DNA of 37,907 bases. It comes from Phycisphaerae bacterium (GTDB lineage: Bacteria; Planctomycetota; Phycisphaerae; Phycisphaerales; SM1A02). Location of the stretch: the NCBI GenBank assembly GCA_016795065.1, contig JAEUIU010000040.1, positions 1 through 37,907 on the forward strand, written 5' to 3'. The notes under the pieces were generated by a model, which was given only the letters and a program-made list of their open reading frames with translations, searched no databases and was not told where the DNA came from. The stretch's first letter is position 1; each line of letters opens with the position of its first letter. Below are positions 17,366 to 24,862 of this stretch, in pieces. The position numbers and the translations under genes were made by a program.

Positions 17366-18346
17366 ATGAGCGAATCCTCGCGCGAACTCTCGCGTGGCCT
17401 TTCCATCCGCGGCCTCGTCAAGATCTACCCCGGACCCGTCGCCGCCCTGCGTGGCGTCGACCTCTCCATCAGCGACGGTCTGTTCGGGCTTTTGGGACCC
17501 AACGGGGCAGGCAAGAGCACGCTGATGAACGTGGTCGCCTCGCTCATCGAACCGACGGCCGGAACGGTGCTTCTCGACGGCCAAGACATCGTGAAGGACC
17601 CGCGGGTCATGCGGACCAGGCTCGGCTACCTGCCGCAGGACTTCGGCTTCCACCCCGACCTCACCGGGCGGGCGATGCTGGAACTTCTGCTCACCCTGAA
17701 GGGCGTGAACGGGCCGAAGGGCCGACGGTCGCTCGCGGAAGAACTGCTCGAACGCGTGAACCTGACCAGCGCCATGAAGCGGAAGGTCGGCGGCTACTCC
17801 GGCGGCATGCGACAGCGGCTTGGGCTGGCCCAAGCGATCGCCGGCGATCCGCGCGTCCTGATCGTCGACGAACCGACCGCGGGCCTCGATCCCGAGGAGC
17901 GTCACCGCTTCTACCGACTCATCGCCGAGATGGGCGCGAAGCGCATCGTCCTTCTCTCAACGCACATCGTCGAGGACGTCGCCACGCTCTGCCCGCGACT
18001 GGCCGTGATCCGAGGCGGCGAGCTGCTGGCCGATACGACGCCTCGCCAGGCCCGCGCGGCGATCGATGGGCAGATCTTCGAAGGCTATGTGGATGACGCT
18101 GGGCTTGCCGCGCTTGCCTCGGGCGCCTCGACGACCACCCGCGTCCTCGCGGCCGTTCTCGTCGAGGGCCACACGAATCGCGTTCGGCTGCACGTGCGCG
18201 ACGGAGCGCCGCCGCCTGGATTCGCCGAGGTGCCGGCAACGCTCGAAGACGCCTACCTCGTCGTGATGCGGACTCCGGCGGATGAGATTCCCGCCCGACT
18301 CCGCAAAGCGAGCGCCGACGTCGCCGCGGCGGAGGTGGCGGCGTGA
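17366..18346 (+). CDS. ABC transporter ATP-binding protein
   Basis: A 326-aa cytoplasmic ATPase with Walker A GPNGAGKST (from residue 44), Q-loop region GYLPQDFGF, signature YSGGMRQRLGLAQA, Walker B VLIVDEPTAGLD and switch His in LLSTHIVEDV. The ~90-residue C-terminal extension is typical of ABC-2 exporter ATPases. The start is ATG 17366 with AGGA about 11 nt upstream; sequence further upstream lacks homology. The stop overlaps the GTG start of the permease-peptidase gene by 4 bp (GTGA), so the two are translated together and surely form one complex. Confidence 0.94.
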   Translation: MSESSRELSRGLSIRGLVKIYPGPVAALRGVDLSISDGLFGLLGPNGAGKSTLMNVVASLIEPTAGTVLLDGQDIVKDPRVMRTRLGYLPQDFGFHPDLTGRAMLELLLTLKGVNGPKGRRSLAEELLERVNLTSAMKRKVGGYSGGMRQRLGLAQAIAGDPRVLIVDEPTAGLDPEERHRFYRLIAEMGAKRIVLLSTHIVEDVATLCPRLAVIRGGELLADTTPRQARAAIDGQIFEGYVDDAGLAALASGASTTTRVLAAVLVEGHTNRVRLHVRDGAPPPGFAEVPATLEDAYLVVMRTPADEIPARLRKASADVAAAEVAA

Positions 18347-21300
18347 TTGGCACCCACAACGCAAACGCAGGTTCCGGTGTCGGTCGGATTGCCGCTCTCG
18401 TTCTCAGCGAGGTGCGCCTCGCGTGGAAGCGCCCCCTTGCCATCGTCCTCTTTCTGATCATGTCCCTCAGCTCGTTCGGGCTGGTGGCTGGCGGGCTGAC
18501 CATCTCGACGGGTTCGGCGGACACGTCGGGCATGAAGGCGTGGCTGAACTCCGAGTTCAACATTGCCTTCGTCGACATTCTTCTTCTCTCCCTCATCATG
18601 CCCTTCTTCGTCTCGGTCGCATGCGGAACCGCTGCGACGGCCGACGAGGAACGAAAGTTCGACCGCATCCTGCACGCGACGCCGCTCTCGGCGGTCGAGT
18701 ACGTCGCCGCCCGCTTCTTTGGCGGTCTGCTTCCGGTCCTGCTCGCCCTCGCTGCCTGGAAGCTCGTTCAGGTCGGGCTCTATGAGTGGTATCCGATCGC
18801 CGACCCGGAGAAATCGCGCGGGCCCTTCTCGCTGATGGCCTACCTGCGCCCGGCGCTCTACCTCTCGCTTCCGCTGGCGCTCTTCATGGGCGGCGGCGCG
18901 TTCTTCCTCGGAACGCTGACCCGCCAAGCGGCGCTCGTCTTTGCCCTCCCGACGATCCTCTTCCTGCTGGGCGTCTTCTTCCTGTGGAGCTTCAGCCCGG
19001 AGTGGCTAAGCGAACCGGTCAATATCGCGATGCAATGGGTGGATCCGTCGGGATTCCGATGGATGAGCGAGACGTACCTCAATGAGGACCGCGGCGCGTC
19101 CTATTACAACGCGACCCCAATCCAGCTTGACGTTGCGTTCGGCGTGACGCGAATGGCCTTCGCCATCTTCGGGTTTGTCGCCGTCTTCGCGACGGCCGCC
19201 ATCATCCAGCGGCGGGTGCGCGGCAGTTCGCCGGCGGTGCGGCTTGGGGCCCTGCCTCGTACAGCGACGACTCCCGTTCCCGCGCCGATCGGGGGAGGCG
19301 CTCCGCTTCCGGCGATGACCCAAGGCGAACCGGGCCTACTGGCCACGACCTGGGTGGTCCTGCGGAAGGAAATCCGTTGGCTTCTCCGTTCGCCGGGGAT
19401 CTACATCTTCGGGCCGCTCATACTCCTTCAAGTGGTCGGTTCCGGACTCATGCGACCAGGGCCGCTCGACACGCTCATCCTCCAGACCTCGGGCTCCGTC
19501 GCGGCGTCGTCCTTCAACACGCTCACGCTGCTTCTGGTCCTGCTGACGCTCTACTACACGGTCGAGAGCCTCTCCCGCGAGGAACGCCGCAATATCGGGC
19601 GCATCGTCAGTTCCAGCGCCGCGCCGACGGCGGGCATGCTCGCGGGCAAAGTCCTCGCCAACGTCCTCATGGGGGCCGTGATCGTCGGCGCGGCGTTCGT
19701 CGCCGCTGTGATCATCCTGTTGGTGCAGGGTCTGGTGACGCCCATCGAGCCCGCCGTCTTCCTGCTGATCTGGGGGGTGATCCTCGCACCGACCCTCATC
19801 CTCTGGGCGTCCTTCGTCACCTTCCTTCAGGCCGTGCTGCGCAATCGCTATGCGACGTATGTCATCGCACTTGGCGTCCTGATCTTCACCGGATTCATGA
19901 CCCAGTTTGGATACATCAACTGGGCATCGCGATGGCACATGTGGAGCGGTGTCCTCTGGTCGGATCTCGATCGCCTCTCGCTGCATTGGGAAGCAATCGC
20001 GTGGAACCGGGCGGTGGCCTTGGGGCTCTCGGTGACGTTCATCGTCCTTGCCCTGCGCATTTGGCCGCGACGCTCCTGGGACATCCGGTCCGTGGGCGAC
20101 CGAATGCGGCCAGCGCGGTTGCTGCGGGCGTCGATCGTCCCCGTGATCGCAGCGCTTCCGCCAGCGGTCATCATCATCGGCATGCTGGTCGCAATGCGCG
20201 CCGGGCGCGACGGCGGCCCGTCGGAGCGCGAAGCGAAGGACTACTGGCGACAGAACAGCGCGACGTGGGAGGACGCGCCGGTGCCGGCACTCGAGAAGCT
20301 CGTCATCGATATCGATCTTCAGCCCACGACGCGATCGCTGTCGGCCAAAGGTGAGATGACGGTGAGCAACCGGAGCGACCGGCCGATGGAGGCGATCCCG
20401 CTGAGTGTGCGCGAGCATCTCACCGTGACGTCATGGACGCTTGACGGCGAGGCGATCACGCCAGTGGAGGTGTGGGACCGCGTCACGCGTCCGTCGATCG
20501 AAGATCGTTCTGGGTTGTTCCTCTTCCGGAAGGCCGACCCGCTGCCTCCAGGGGGGAGCGTCACGATCGCCTTTGAGCTGAGTGGTTCGCTCCCCTTCGG
20601 TTGGAGTAAGGCTCCCTCGGGCGCTTCGGAATTCGTGCTCGCGTCGGGTGTGGTGCTGACCAGCTTCAGCGGGTCGTTCCTGCCGGTGGTCGGCTTCGCC
20701 GAAGGAGTGGGTGTCGACGAGAAGAACCAGCGCGAGACCCGCGATCTCGGCGCGGAGTACTGGCGCGAGCGCGTCGATCCGCTTTTCGGCCCGGCGTGGT
20801 CGACGGACGTGACGATGACCGTTACCGGCCCGGCGGATTGGACGATCAACTGCATCGGCGTGCCGGGCGAGGAGCGTGTGGACGGGGCACGCAAGACGAC
20901 ACACTGGACCAGCGACCATCCGGTGCGGTTCTTCAACATCGTCGGCGGACCGCTGCTGGCGAGGAAGGGGGAGTCGACGGTCGTCTACCACAGCGAGCGA
21001 CACCAGGCGAACGTCGAGCGCATGGTGAAGACGCTGGATGCGGCCCGTCAACACTACTCCGAGTGGTTCCATCCCTATCCGTGGCGCGACCTCAAGCTGA
21101 CCGAGTTCCCGGGTCTCGCGACCTACGCCCAGGGGTTCCCTGGCAACATCACCTTCTCGGAGGGCATCGGGTTCCTCACCCAGGATGCCGACGAGTCCGA
21201 GGCCGACGTGGTGACCTTTGTCGTCGCCCACGAGTCCGCACATCAGTGGTGGGGGAACATTCTCATGCCCGGTAGGGGGCCAGGCGGCAACGTCCTCAGC

Positions 21301-21972
21301 GAAGGCATGGCCAACTTCAGCGCAGCGATGCTCATTGATCGCCTCGAAGGCGAGGCCAAGCGAGAGTCGCTCCTTCGCAAGTACGAGGACCAGTACGCGA
21401 ACACAAGACGACCCGACAACGAGCGTTCGCTCAATCGAGTGGACGGGTCGAGGCCGGGCGATACGACGGTGATGTACGACCGCGGCGGTTTCGTCTTCTG
21501 GATGATGAAGGAGATGATGGGCGAAGAGCGGATGCTCGCCGGATTGCGAGACTTCATCGGGCGATTCAAGGATGGACCTGACTTTCCGGTGGTCGAGGAT
21601 TTCGTGGCCGTGCTGCGCAATCACGCCGAGGACACCGAACGCTACGACCGCTTCGTGGCCCAATGGGTGACGGGTACCGTGGCCCCGCAGTTTGAGTTCG
21701 AGAACGTGTCGAGCGAGAAGCGAGACAACGAGTACGTCGTGACCGGCACCGTGAAGAACGTCGGCACCGGCAGCGTCGAACTGGACGTGGCAGCGCTCCT
21801 TGAGAAGGGCAAGCCCGACGGCGAGCGCGTGGTCACGACGGTGCACCTGGATCCAGGCGGCAGTGCGGCGTTCACGCTCGTCGCAACCTTCAACCCAAGC
21901 GAGGTCGCCGTCGACCCCGACGTCAAGGTCCTCCAAATCGGCCGCAAGCGGGCCGTCGCAGAGGTCAAGTGA
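18343..21972 (+). CDS. ABC-2 permease fused to M1 family aminopeptidase
   Basis: A 1209-aa fusion. Residues 1-~620 form two ABC-2-type permease halves with about 12 hydrophobic segments, including the repeated VACGTAATADEERKFDRIL / VESLSREERRNIGRIV cytoplasmic motif. Residues ~650-1209 form an extracytoplasmic M1 (gluzincin) peptidase. Zinc ligands are H963 and H967 of HESAHQWWGN and E987 of LSEGMANF; E964 is catalytic. The spacing is HExxH-x19-E, one longer than classic aminopeptidase N but normal for this fusion family. The GAMEN-like exopeptidase loop appears as GFPGNITF. It probably exports or senses peptides and trims them outside the membrane; substrate unknown. It starts with GTG inside the ATPase stop. 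Confidence 0.92.
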   Translation: MIGTHNANAGSGVGRIAALVLSEVRLAWKRPLAIVLFLIMSLSSFGLVAGGLTISTGSADTSGMKAWLNSEFNIAFVDILLLSLIMPFFVSVACGTAATADEERKFDRILHATPLSAVEYVAARFFGGLLPVLLALAAWKLVQVGLYEWYPIADPEKSRGPFSLMAYLRPALYLSLPLALFMGGGAFFLGTLTRQAALVFALPTILFLLGVFFLWSFSPEWLSEPVNIAMQWVDPSGFRWMSETYLNEDRGASYYNATPIQLDVAFGVTRMAFAIFGFVAVFATAAIIQRRVRGSSPAVRLGALPRTATTPVPAPIGGGAPLPAMTQGEPGLLATTWVVLRKEIRWLLRSPGIYIFGPLILLQVVGSGLMRPGPLDTLILQTSGSVAASSFNTLTLLLVLLTLYYTVESLSREERRNIGRIVSSSAAPTAGMLAGKVLANVLMGAVIVGAAFVAAVIILLVQGLVTPIEPAVFLLIWGVILAPTLILWASFVTFLQAVLRNRYATYVIALGVLIFTGFMTQFGYINWASRWHMWSGVLWSDLDRLSLHWEAIAWNRAVALGLSVTFIVLALRIWPRRSWDIRSVGDRMRPARLLRASIVPVIAALPPAVIIIGMLVAMRAGRDGGPSEREAKDYWRQNSATWEDAPVPALEKLVIDIDLQPTTRSLSAKGEMTVSNRSDRPMEAIPLSVREHLTVTSWTLDGEAITPVEVWDRVTRPSIEDRSGLFLFRKADPLPPGGSVTIAFELSGSLPFGWSKAPSGASEFVLASGVVLTSFSGSFLPVVGFAEGVGVDEKNQRETRDLGAEYWRERVDPLFGPAWSTDVTMTVTGPADWTINCIGVPGEERVDGARKTTHWTSDHPVRFFNIVGGPLLARKGESTVVYHSERHQANVERMVKTLDAARQHYSEWFHPYPWRDLKLTEFPGLATYAQGFPGNITFSEGIGFLTQDADESEADVVTFVVAHESAHQWWGNILMPGRGPGGNVLSEGMANFSAAMLIDRLEGEAKRESLLRKYEDQYANTRRPDNERSLNRVDGSRPGDTTVMYDRGGFVFWMMKEMMGEERMLAGLRDFIGRFKDGPDFPVVEDFVAVLRNHAEDTERYDRFVAQWVTGTVAPQFEFENVSSEKRDNEYVVTGTVKNVGTGSVELDVAALLEKGKPDGERVVTTVHLDPGGSAAFTLVATFNPSEVAVDPDVKVLQIGRKRAVAEVK

Positions 21973-22035
21973 TCGGCGAATTCAACGGCGCCCGAGCCGA
22001 GACGCACGAGGCCGAAGGAACGCCGAGGCCGTTGC

Positions 22036-22041
22036 TACACT
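22036..22041 (+). promoter_or_regulatory. Candidate -10 box of tRNA-Arg
   Basis: TACACT within GCTACACTTC resembles the tRNA-Glu promoter context GCTATACTTC and lies 42 bp before the mature tRNA-Arg. No good -35 is visible. Confidence 0.35.
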
Positions 22042-22083
22042 TCCCCTCAGCGGCACGGACGGCTCCCGCCCCGCGCCGTCAGG

Positions 22084-22157
22084 GTCCCGGTAGCTCAGTT
22101 GGATAGAGCAGCCGCCTTCTAAGCGGCAGGTCGCGCGTTCGAGTCGCGCCCGGGGCG
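22084..22157 (+). tRNA. tRNA-Arg (anticodon TCT)
   Basis: A 74-nt cloverleaf. The acceptor GTCCCGG pairs with CCGGGGC (one U-G), discriminator G. The D arm contains AGCTCAGTTGGATAGAGC. The anticodon arm is GCCGC-CTTCTAA-GCGGC with anticodon TCT, reading AGA. The T arm is GCGCG-TTCGAGT-CGCGC. CCA is not encoded. No T-rich terminator follows; a hairpin-rich repeat region begins about 25 bp downstream. Confidence 0.96.
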
Positions 22158-22180
22158 TTGGCGAGCCTGAAATGGTACTT

Positions 22181-22400
22181 CACCGCAGAGGGCGCAGGGC
22201 CAGCACAGACTCGACCATCTGCTCTCCCCCGCGAAAGCGGGGGAGATGTCCGCGCAGCGGACAGAGGGGGCGGTCACGCACCAAGCGTCCGTAGTGGGAT
22301 GCCCCCTCAGTCAGCAGCACCGACACCTTCCCCGCTTCGCCGGGAGAGGGCGTCGTCGTCGAAGCAGGCCATGCAGGGCACAGAGGGCGCCGGGAGCGCA
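22181..22400. repeat. Inverted pair of dispersed hairpin-rich repeats
   Basis: The left copy has TCTCCCCCGC-GAAA-GCGGGGGAGA (22223-22246, perfect 10-bp stem), then TGTCCGC-GCA-GCGGACA (22247-22263), then GAGGGGGC (22264-22271). After 29 bp, GCCCCCTC (22301-22308) opens a second copy in reverse orientation that runs to about 22349 and is more decayed (TTCCCCGCTTCGCCGGGAGAG). Related GCAGAGGGCGC / CACAGAGGGCGC strings occur outside both copies. The element type resembles intergenic repeats found dispersed in many GC-rich bacterial genomes. Noncoding. Confidence 0.72.
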
Positions 22401-22750
22401 TAGGGATGGCTAGAGACCTGGCATGTCGAAGAGCTGTCGGTGCCTCTCTTGGTGCGACGAGGACCGTCGCCGGCGGAGCGAGTTCGACTTGCGAGGGCTC
22501 GCCTCCGCGGTTCCATCAGGGACGCCCACAACTCCTCGATCGCGCTCGGCGCTTGGCGGTCCAGCTCGCGAACTGTCCGCGAGTGTCATTGTGCATCGGC
22601 TCGATGGCACACTGGGGTATGTGACATTCGTCGCCTCGCGCTTCGCCGCGTCAAGTGGAATCACCCTCGTCAGTCGGTGATATCGATTGCGTGGCACCAG
22701 CTTGAACCGTGCGGCACGAAGCCGTAGCGTGCGGCAACAGGGGCAAGTGC
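22401..22750. other. Intergenic region before the RCC1 cluster
   Basis: No convincing gene is seen on either strand. It holds a hairpin CTCGCG-AACTGTC-CGCGAG (22565-22583) and, just before the RCC1-type gene, a TAGCGT hexamer that could be a -10 box, followed by AGGGG as ribosome-binding site. Confidence 0.4.
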
Positions 22751-24862
22751 ATGCTAACGAGGCAACTGACGGCATCGATTGTGAGCTGTGTGGCGATGGT
22801 TCGGACCGCGGCAGCGGAGCCGCCCCTCAAGCTCATTCACTGGGGATCTCCAACGCCAGTGTTTCTAGTGCCTCCAGAGGACTTGCCACCGCTTTATGAC
22901 ATCGAAGCGGGAGGAGGCTTTGTCGTTGGACGAGATGCCAACGGACTGGTTCACGGTTGGGGGATTTTCGGAAGCAACGTTCCCTACTGGACCCCCGAAG
23001 GTCTCGGACCCACGAGATTGGTCAGGGCCGGCTCTGGCGTCGTTCTCGCCGTCGACATCCAGAACAAGATCTGGGTTTGGGGCGGACAGGTGGGTTTGCC
23101 TCTTCTTGCTCCCCCCTCCGGCCTCCTGCCAATTGTCGATGCCGCAGTCCACACCAACGCGGCAATCGTCCTCTTGGAGGACGGAACGGTCGTTGCGTGG
23201 GGCCTCGGGCAAGTTGTTACGCAAGTTCCGAGAGGGCTGAGCGGTGTCGTTGACGTCTCGCTCGGAGCCGAGCGCGCGATGGCCGTGCTTGGTGACGGCG
23301 ATGCCATTTGCTGGGGCGTGCTGGATTCCTCTATCTGCCCCGTTCCGGCGGAGGTGCAAGGGCAACTCGTAGAAGTGGAGCATTCGGCTTCAATGGCGGT
23401 CGCGCTGCGTGAAGACGGTTCGGTGACGAGCTGGGGCATGGACAGGCCTCCCCTTCCTTCGCCATCTCCTTCCGACCTGCAGGGTTGCTCGGAGGTCGTT
23501 TCAAGCGTCGGCGGCGAGTTGGTGGGGGCGGTCACTGCAGCAGGCACACCTTACATTTGGGGGAACGGCCTCGCGTCGCTGCTCCCGCCCGCGACGCTTC
23601 CTGGCCCGGTCAAGCACATGGCAATCTCGGGAACAAGAGCATTCGCCCTCATCGACGAGTTCACCGACTGCAACGCCAACGGCCTCGACGACTCCGCCGA
23701 GATCGAAGCCGGCACCGCCCTCGACTGCAATGGTGACTGGATTCCCGACTCGTGCCAGTTCGCCTCAGGCGTCGTTGAGGACTGCAACGGCAACGGTCTC
23801 GCAGACGCCTGCGAGAAGTCGGCCCCGTTCAGCGCAGAGTCAAGCGAGCTCGGACCGCTCGGTTACGGCTCGCCGCAGTCGTGGACCGTTCAGAACGCTC
23901 CGGCCGCGGCGACGCATGTCACGCTCTCTCTCTCGGCAATGGGTGACTTCTCATCGGTGAGCGAATACGCCATCGTCCGGCTGAACGACGAAGCGATCGG
24001 CGTGGCCTTCGTCAACGGCACCGACTGCACCGAGACCGGGCCCGAGGACTTCACCATTCTCGCGTCCACCTTCAACACGCTGGTCGATGCCGGCGGCGAC
24101 GCGACGATCTCCATCGAGCCGACCATCGCAGTGAACGCCGACTCGTGTCCCGCAGGCTCGTGGGTCAAGGTATCGATGAGCTACAACAGGGCGACGGACC
24201 TCGACTGCAACGCGAACGGTCTCCTCGACCAATGCGAGATCGCGGAAGGCTACGCCGAGGACTGCAACCTCGACGGCATCCCGGACTCCTGCCAGGAAAC
24301 CGACGCGGACTGCAACGCCAACGGTGCATGGGACGCCTGCGACATCGCCTCCGGTGCCGCGGTTGACTGCAACGCGAACGGCGTACCCGACTCTTGCGAC
24401 ATCGGGGCGACAGGCGAGGGGGACTGCAACGGAAACGGCCAGTTCGACGCGTGCGAAATCGCAAACGGCACGGAAGAAGATTGCGATGACAACGGTGTGC
24501 CGGACGCATGCGACGTCAAGTCCGGTAGGGCACTCGATTGCAACGGCAACGGTCTTCCGGATTCGTGCGACATTGCCTCAGGCACGCCGGACTGCAACAA
24601 GAACGGCGTGCCCGACTCGTGCGACATCGGTGCAGGCACCGCCAGCGATATCAACAACAACGGCGTCCCGGACGAATGTGAGGGGCTCGAATGCCCAGGC
24701 GACCTGACCGGCGACCATCTCGTGAACGGCGCCGACCTCGCCGTTCTCCTCGGCTTCTGGGGTCCGGTCGGTTCATTTGCCTCGGCCGACATCGACGGAA
24801 GCGGGACCGTCGATGCTGGCGATCTCGCAATCCTGCTTGGAGGGTGGGGGACTTGCCAGTGA
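22751..24862 (+). CDS. Secreted RCC1-type propeller with DCN repeats and dockerin-like tail
   Basis: A 703-aa exported protein. ATG 22751 is chosen for the AGGGG about 8 nt upstream and the signal peptide that follows (MLTRQLTASIVSCVAMVRTAAA). Residues ~25-300 carry six or seven RCC1-like blade motifs (LLEDGTVVAWG, LREDGSVTSWG), enough for one propeller. From residue ~306 come 19-residue 'DCNxNGxPDSCDIxxG' Ca-binding repeats: three, then an unrelated beta-rich insert (~357-484; SWTVQNAP...SYNRATDL), then nine more. The last ~55 residues hold two EF-hand-like loops (DLTGDHLVNGADL, DIDGSGTVDAGDL), each followed by LLGxWG. Surface or extracellular location is likely; binding partner unknown. The stop overlaps the next GTG start by 4 bp. 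Confidence 0.85.
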   Translation: MLTRQLTASIVSCVAMVRTAAAEPPLKLIHWGSPTPVFLVPPEDLPPLYDIEAGGGFVVGRDANGLVHGWGIFGSNVPYWTPEGLGPTRLVRAGSGVVLAVDIQNKIWVWGGQVGLPLLAPPSGLLPIVDAAVHTNAAIVLLEDGTVVAWGLGQVVTQVPRGLSGVVDVSLGAERAMAVLGDGDAICWGVLDSSICPVPAEVQGQLVEVEHSASMAVALREDGSVTSWGMDRPPLPSPSPSDLQGCSEVVSSVGGELVGAVTAAGTPYIWGNGLASLLPPATLPGPVKHMAISGTRAFALIDEFTDCNANGLDDSAEIEAGTALDCNGDWIPDSCQFASGVVEDCNGNGLADACEKSAPFSAESSELGPLGYGSPQSWTVQNAPAAATHVTLSLSAMGDFSSVSEYAIVRLNDEAIGVAFVNGTDCTETGPEDFTILASTFNTLVDAGGDATISIEPTIAVNADSCPAGSWVKVSMSYNRATDLDCNANGLLDQCEIAEGYAEDCNLDGIPDSCQETDADCNANGAWDACDIASGAAVDCNANGVPDSCDIGATGEGDCNGNGQFDACEIANGTEEDCDDNGVPDACDVKSGRALDCNGNGLPDSCDIASGTPDCNKNGVPDSCDIGAGTASDINNNGVPDECEGLECPGDLTGDHLVNGADLAVLLGFWGPVGSFASADIDGSGTVDAGDLAILLGGWGTCQ

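Noticed and set aside
20431..21936. A 501-codon minus-strand frame antisense to the M1 peptidase domain.
   Set aside because: Shadow of a strongly conserved plus-strand gene with zinc motif; no recognisable domain in the antisense product.
22410..22775. Small open frames on both strands between the repeat pair and the first RCC1-type gene.
   Set aside because: Overlap one another, Arg/Ser-rich, no start signals; consistent with noncoding GC-rich DNA.
24195..24660. Regular short repeats that at first glance resemble a CRISPR array.
   Set aside because: The repeats are in-frame ~57-bp codon repeats for DCNxNGxPDSCDI units with degenerate third positions, not identical repeats with unique spacers.
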